Source: Lethocerus indicus
Taxonomy: Eukaryota > Arthropoda > Insecta > Hemiptera > Belostomatidae
Length of the DNA: 64,000 nucleotides
Assembly: GCA_019843655.1 (NCBI GenBank)
Contig: JACDQD010000005.1
Location: 27,228,954-27,292,953 of the forward strand
Direction: 5' to 3'
The notes below the pieces were generated by a model, which did not search any database, had not been told where the DNA came from, and worked only from the letters and a program-made list of their open reading frames with translations. The position numbers and the translations under genes were made by a program. Of the stretch, positions 61,386-64,000 are shown piece by piece. The number at the start of each line of letters is the position of its first letter. The stretch's first letter is position 1.

Positions 61386-64000
61386 ATGTACCCTCCAAAC
61401 AAGAGGAGCAAGATCTGGGTCCACTACCAGCCGACAGGTCTACTTAAAGCCAAGTGCCTCGTCTGCCAAAGATTGGTCAGCTACCGCGGCGGATCGACCG
61501 GCAACCTATTCAGGCACATGAGGCTCAAGCACGGCGCCGGCGCCGGCACCGCATCCACAGCCCAACCCTACCACACTGTCCACATAAACAAATTACAAGT
61601 CAGTCCCACATCCTACCTTATATTAACTCTACGGTTTAAATTGATTGCCCGCCCTATGGCTTATCTCGAATTTGACAGTTTTAAAGAACGTAGGCATAGG
61701 CCCCGCGCTTGTTGGAAACTCTTCTCGCCACCTAAATAAACTCCGCCAATTATGGCCTTGTAATTTAACAATTTTAACTTTATAAATTGGCTGTTTTTGT
61801 TAATTCACAATGTACGGTCTCGCCTAACCTTAACCCCATAACAACGGATCGATTGTATATCGATATACTGCCCGCGTTATTCTGTATGGCAATATGGCGG
61901 ATAGGAAATATGGAATGGAGGTTATTTTCAATATATGAAAAAAGTTGATAGTGAGGTTCCGCGATATTAGTACTGGAACCGGACATTAGGATGTGGCCGG
62001 CCCTTTTATACTATGACTCTACTCGAGTGTGGTTATTCCTTGTTATTCAACCCTCGTACAGCTTTAGGAACAGTGTTTTCGATAGCACTGTTGGGATCTA
62101 GAGGTGTCGTCATATTCCCCACTTCCTTGGACTCCAGTTTAGCCAAATGTACGAACCAACTACCGATATCCCGTCCCTCACTATTGAAAGCTTTCATATA
62201 TCGATATATGTTCTGCATTCGATATATCCTATCCGCCATATTTCCATATTTTCCTTGCCCTGTCCAATTGTTTGTGGCTTTTCCTTTGTTCCCATTATTT
62301 TTGGTTCGCAATTTTTTGTCGCCGCTTTCTAAAATTTGCCAGGCATTTTTCATCGGAATGGAAGTTATAGAAGTTGTAGAAAGAATGTCTCTCAGATTAC
62401 GGGCTGACTTGACCGATAAGTTTCATTGGGTTTGTAGGCTTAATTCTGCCCCTTCCCATAATGTTAAAAGGAATATTCGTTAGGGTAGTTACTTTAAGAA
62501 AAGCAAGATGCCAATTCCTGACATCCTGCTTTTAACTCATTTCATAGTACACCAGATCGAACACAGGAATGCTGCCTTTGAGTTGAGTGTGTCTCCCACT
62601 ACAGTTACTGAATGGCATAATTTCATGAGAGATGTTTGCATGGATGCATGTCTCAGGATGAATGAATGTATAGGTGGGGATGGCAAGATTGTTGAGATAG
62701 ATGAGATTAAATTTAGTAAGTGAAAGTATCACCTTGGAAAAAGTATAAAGGGTAACTGGGTTTTTGGTGGTGTGGAAAGGGGAAAAAATAAGTGCTTTTT
62801 CAGAGTTGTTTATAGGAGGAATTAGGAAACTGTTAGATTTTGTTAAGAATTCTATCAAGCAGGGAACCACCATTTATTCAGACTGTTGGAAGTATTACAA
62901 CTGTCTAGCAGATGAGGGATTGATACAGCTCACTATCAACAATTCCATCTATTTTCAAAATTCTGAGGATGATAGACATACAAATACCAATCATGGTACA
63001 TGGTCTGCGATTTGGGCATGGAAAGAGTCATAGAGTTTTGTATGAATTCAGCCCAATTTTGTATTAATTTTAAGCACATATGAAGTGTATCCCGATCTAA
63101 ATGTGGGAGACATACTACTTGCATACTACTATTACAAGGCCATGTAATAGTAGTATGGAAATTTGAGTTGGGGGCCTCAGTTTGAGTCCACCCTGAAATT
63201 TGCCATGGATGTTAGCATGTAAGCTAGTTCATAAGTAGGGACAGTGATTGTAAATTGCCCCTGCAATCACGAATAGGGCACATAACAGCAAACCCCTAAC
63301 TGCACCCCACCAAAAAATATATATAAAGAAAAAAATTTGAGTTGGTTTGTCTAGTGAAGTCAATCCCTTGACAGTGTGTGAATTATCAATTACAGATATT
63401 TTACTTATGACACCTTATTTTATACATTAGTTTCCTCACTAATCTATAAAGGCTGAGTAGCCAAGACTTAAGATACTTAGAATATTGGTGTAATGTTTAG
63501 GGATGTGTGGCATGGATGCATCTTTCAAAATGAAAGAACCCATCAGTGGTGCCTATAGGATTGACATTTAAGAGAGTGAATCCTGTGAGTAATGGGCTTG
63601 AAATTGTGTAATGCAAGTGTTTTTTTGGGGTTGAAAAGGGTTACCAATTGATGCTTTTTAGTAGTTAAAAAGGTGGATAAGACTACACTTCTATACATAA
63701 GAGTTAACAGATCTGGGAACCATACTCCAGAATAATCAATCTCAGGAATTACTAACATTCCTCTAAAATACTAAGCTAATAATGGAAGTAGACAGAAAAC
63801 AACCTTCTATTACCGCTATAATAAAAACGACAAATAGTAATAATAATAGAATATAAGTGGCATTGTAGTTTCGATGAGATTCTCACGGTATAATCGTTTT
63901 GGCAGGAAGCGTACGAAGGAGACGAGCGACAAGAAGAAGAGGTGGAAGAAGCGGTGAGCGGCGATTGGGTGGAGGAGGAGCTAGAGGAAGGGAAGCAGCA
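61386..64000 (+). CDS. BED-type zinc-finger protein, 5' part
   Basis: Exon 1 (61386-61598) encodes a BED finger near the start: SKIWVHYQ with the conserved aromatic residues, CLVC, and HMRLKH after GSTGNLFR. This is the C2H2-like DNA-binding fold shared by chromatin insulator and hAT-derived proteins. A GTCAGT donor leads across a 2.3-kb intron to exon 2 at 63906, joined in phase 0. Exon 2 codes a strongly acidic run (DERQEEEVEE, DWVEEELEEG) and continues beyond the window. The ATG at 61386 is preferred because it directly precedes the finger; in-frame ATGs exist further upstream (61287). The protein could be a domesticated transposase, but no transposase domain is in view. Confidence 0.72.
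61891..62242. repeat. Perfect 16-bp inverted repeat pair
   Basis: AATATGGCGGATAGGA (61891-61906) recurs inverted at 62227-62242. Each arm is near a TATATCGATATA palindrome. They could be ends of a small element in the BED-gene intron, but order and target duplications do not settle it. Confidence 0.35.
62345..63060 (+). mobile_element. Degraded Merlin-type (IS1016/ISXO2-like DDE) transposase
   Basis: Translated pieces match the Merlin transposase in order: HWVCRLN, GSYFKKSKMPIPDILLL, GKIVEIDEIKFSK, GNWVFGGVERGKNKCFFRV, then TTIYSDCWKYYNCL and HTNTNHGTWSAIW. The first two catalytic Asp are present (62700 and 62881), but the Glu expected in the last motif is His (62992-62994). In-frame stops at 62481 and 62721 and a frameshift near 62760 break the gene. 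It lies in the BED-gene intron on the same strand. Ends and target duplication were not found. Confidence 0.8.
63140..63310 (+). repeat. tRNA-like SINE fragment near right edge
   Basis: TAGTAGTATGG (63148-63158) is a fair A box and GTTTGAGTCC (63180-63189) a fair B box at a plausible distance, both inside the BED-gene intron. No cloverleaf is complete. The block ends near an A-rich run at about 63310. Confidence 0.3.

Noticed and set aside
62013..62483. A 156-residue plus-strand frame with hydrophobic segments
   Set aside because: Its end is the N-terminal part of the Merlin relic and its front has no recognisable protein; it opens without context in an intron.

Overview
The window reads as nuclear DNA of an arthropod, most likely an insect. 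It is AT-rich, has many (AT)n microsatellites, and carries intron-rich genes with standard GT-AG splicing. Every protein recognised is a conserved animal housekeeping gene. No bacterial operon, CRISPR array or prophage is present. I identified gene products by recalling protein families and by rebuilding exons so that reading phases agree across splice sites. No database search was possible.

Layout, left to right. (1) At 0.5-1.46 kb on the minus strand lies what looks like a small snoRNA host gene. It has a pyrimidine-rich start, two box C/D snoRNA copies and a decayed third. (2) DSCC1 (+, 3.1-6.2 kb), a subunit of the cohesion-linked clamp loader, is tail-to-tail with mRpS34 (-, 6.9-8.2 kb). 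(3) A small unrecognised minus-strand gene (8.4-8.8 kb) is head-to-head with an intronless glomulin gene (+, 8.9-10.6 kb). (4) COQ9 (+, 12.0-14.0 kb) is followed by a very complete PIKFYVE gene (+, 16.1-36.8 kb). PIKFYVE has 30 coding exons and 2183 codons, with FYVE, DEP, chaperonin-like, Cys-rich and lipid-kinase modules in order. (5) A 7.7-kb gene-poor stretch separates PIKFYVE from a convergent 11-finger C2H2 gene (-, 44.5-47.3 kb). (6) CDT1 (+, 51.2-57.5 kb, 10 exons, 679 residues) is tail-to-tail with aprataxin (-, 58.9-60.4 kb). (7) A BED zinc-finger gene starts at 61.4 kb and runs off the right edge. Its first intron holds a broken Merlin-type transposase.

Functionally the neighbourhood mixes S-phase and genome maintenance (DSCC1, CDT1, APTX), mitochondrial translation and ubiquinone synthesis (mRpS34, COQ9), cullin ligase control (GLMN) and endosomal phosphoinositide synthesis (PIKFYVE). 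They do not form one pathway and appear to be ordinary neighbours.

Mobile DNA is modest but varied. There is an intact-ended piggyBac-type MITE with TTAA flanks, a hAT-type element with an 8-bp duplication, another hAT end, a Merlin relic, a small TIR element present twice, a 58-bp dispersed repeat linked to a Penelope-like hammerhead fragment, and several tRNA-like SINE heads. The most interesting items are the tandem snoRNA/host-exon unit, the degenerate protein repeat in PIKFYVE exon 14 and the dispersed elements. The first coding exons of DSCC1 and COQ9 could not be placed.
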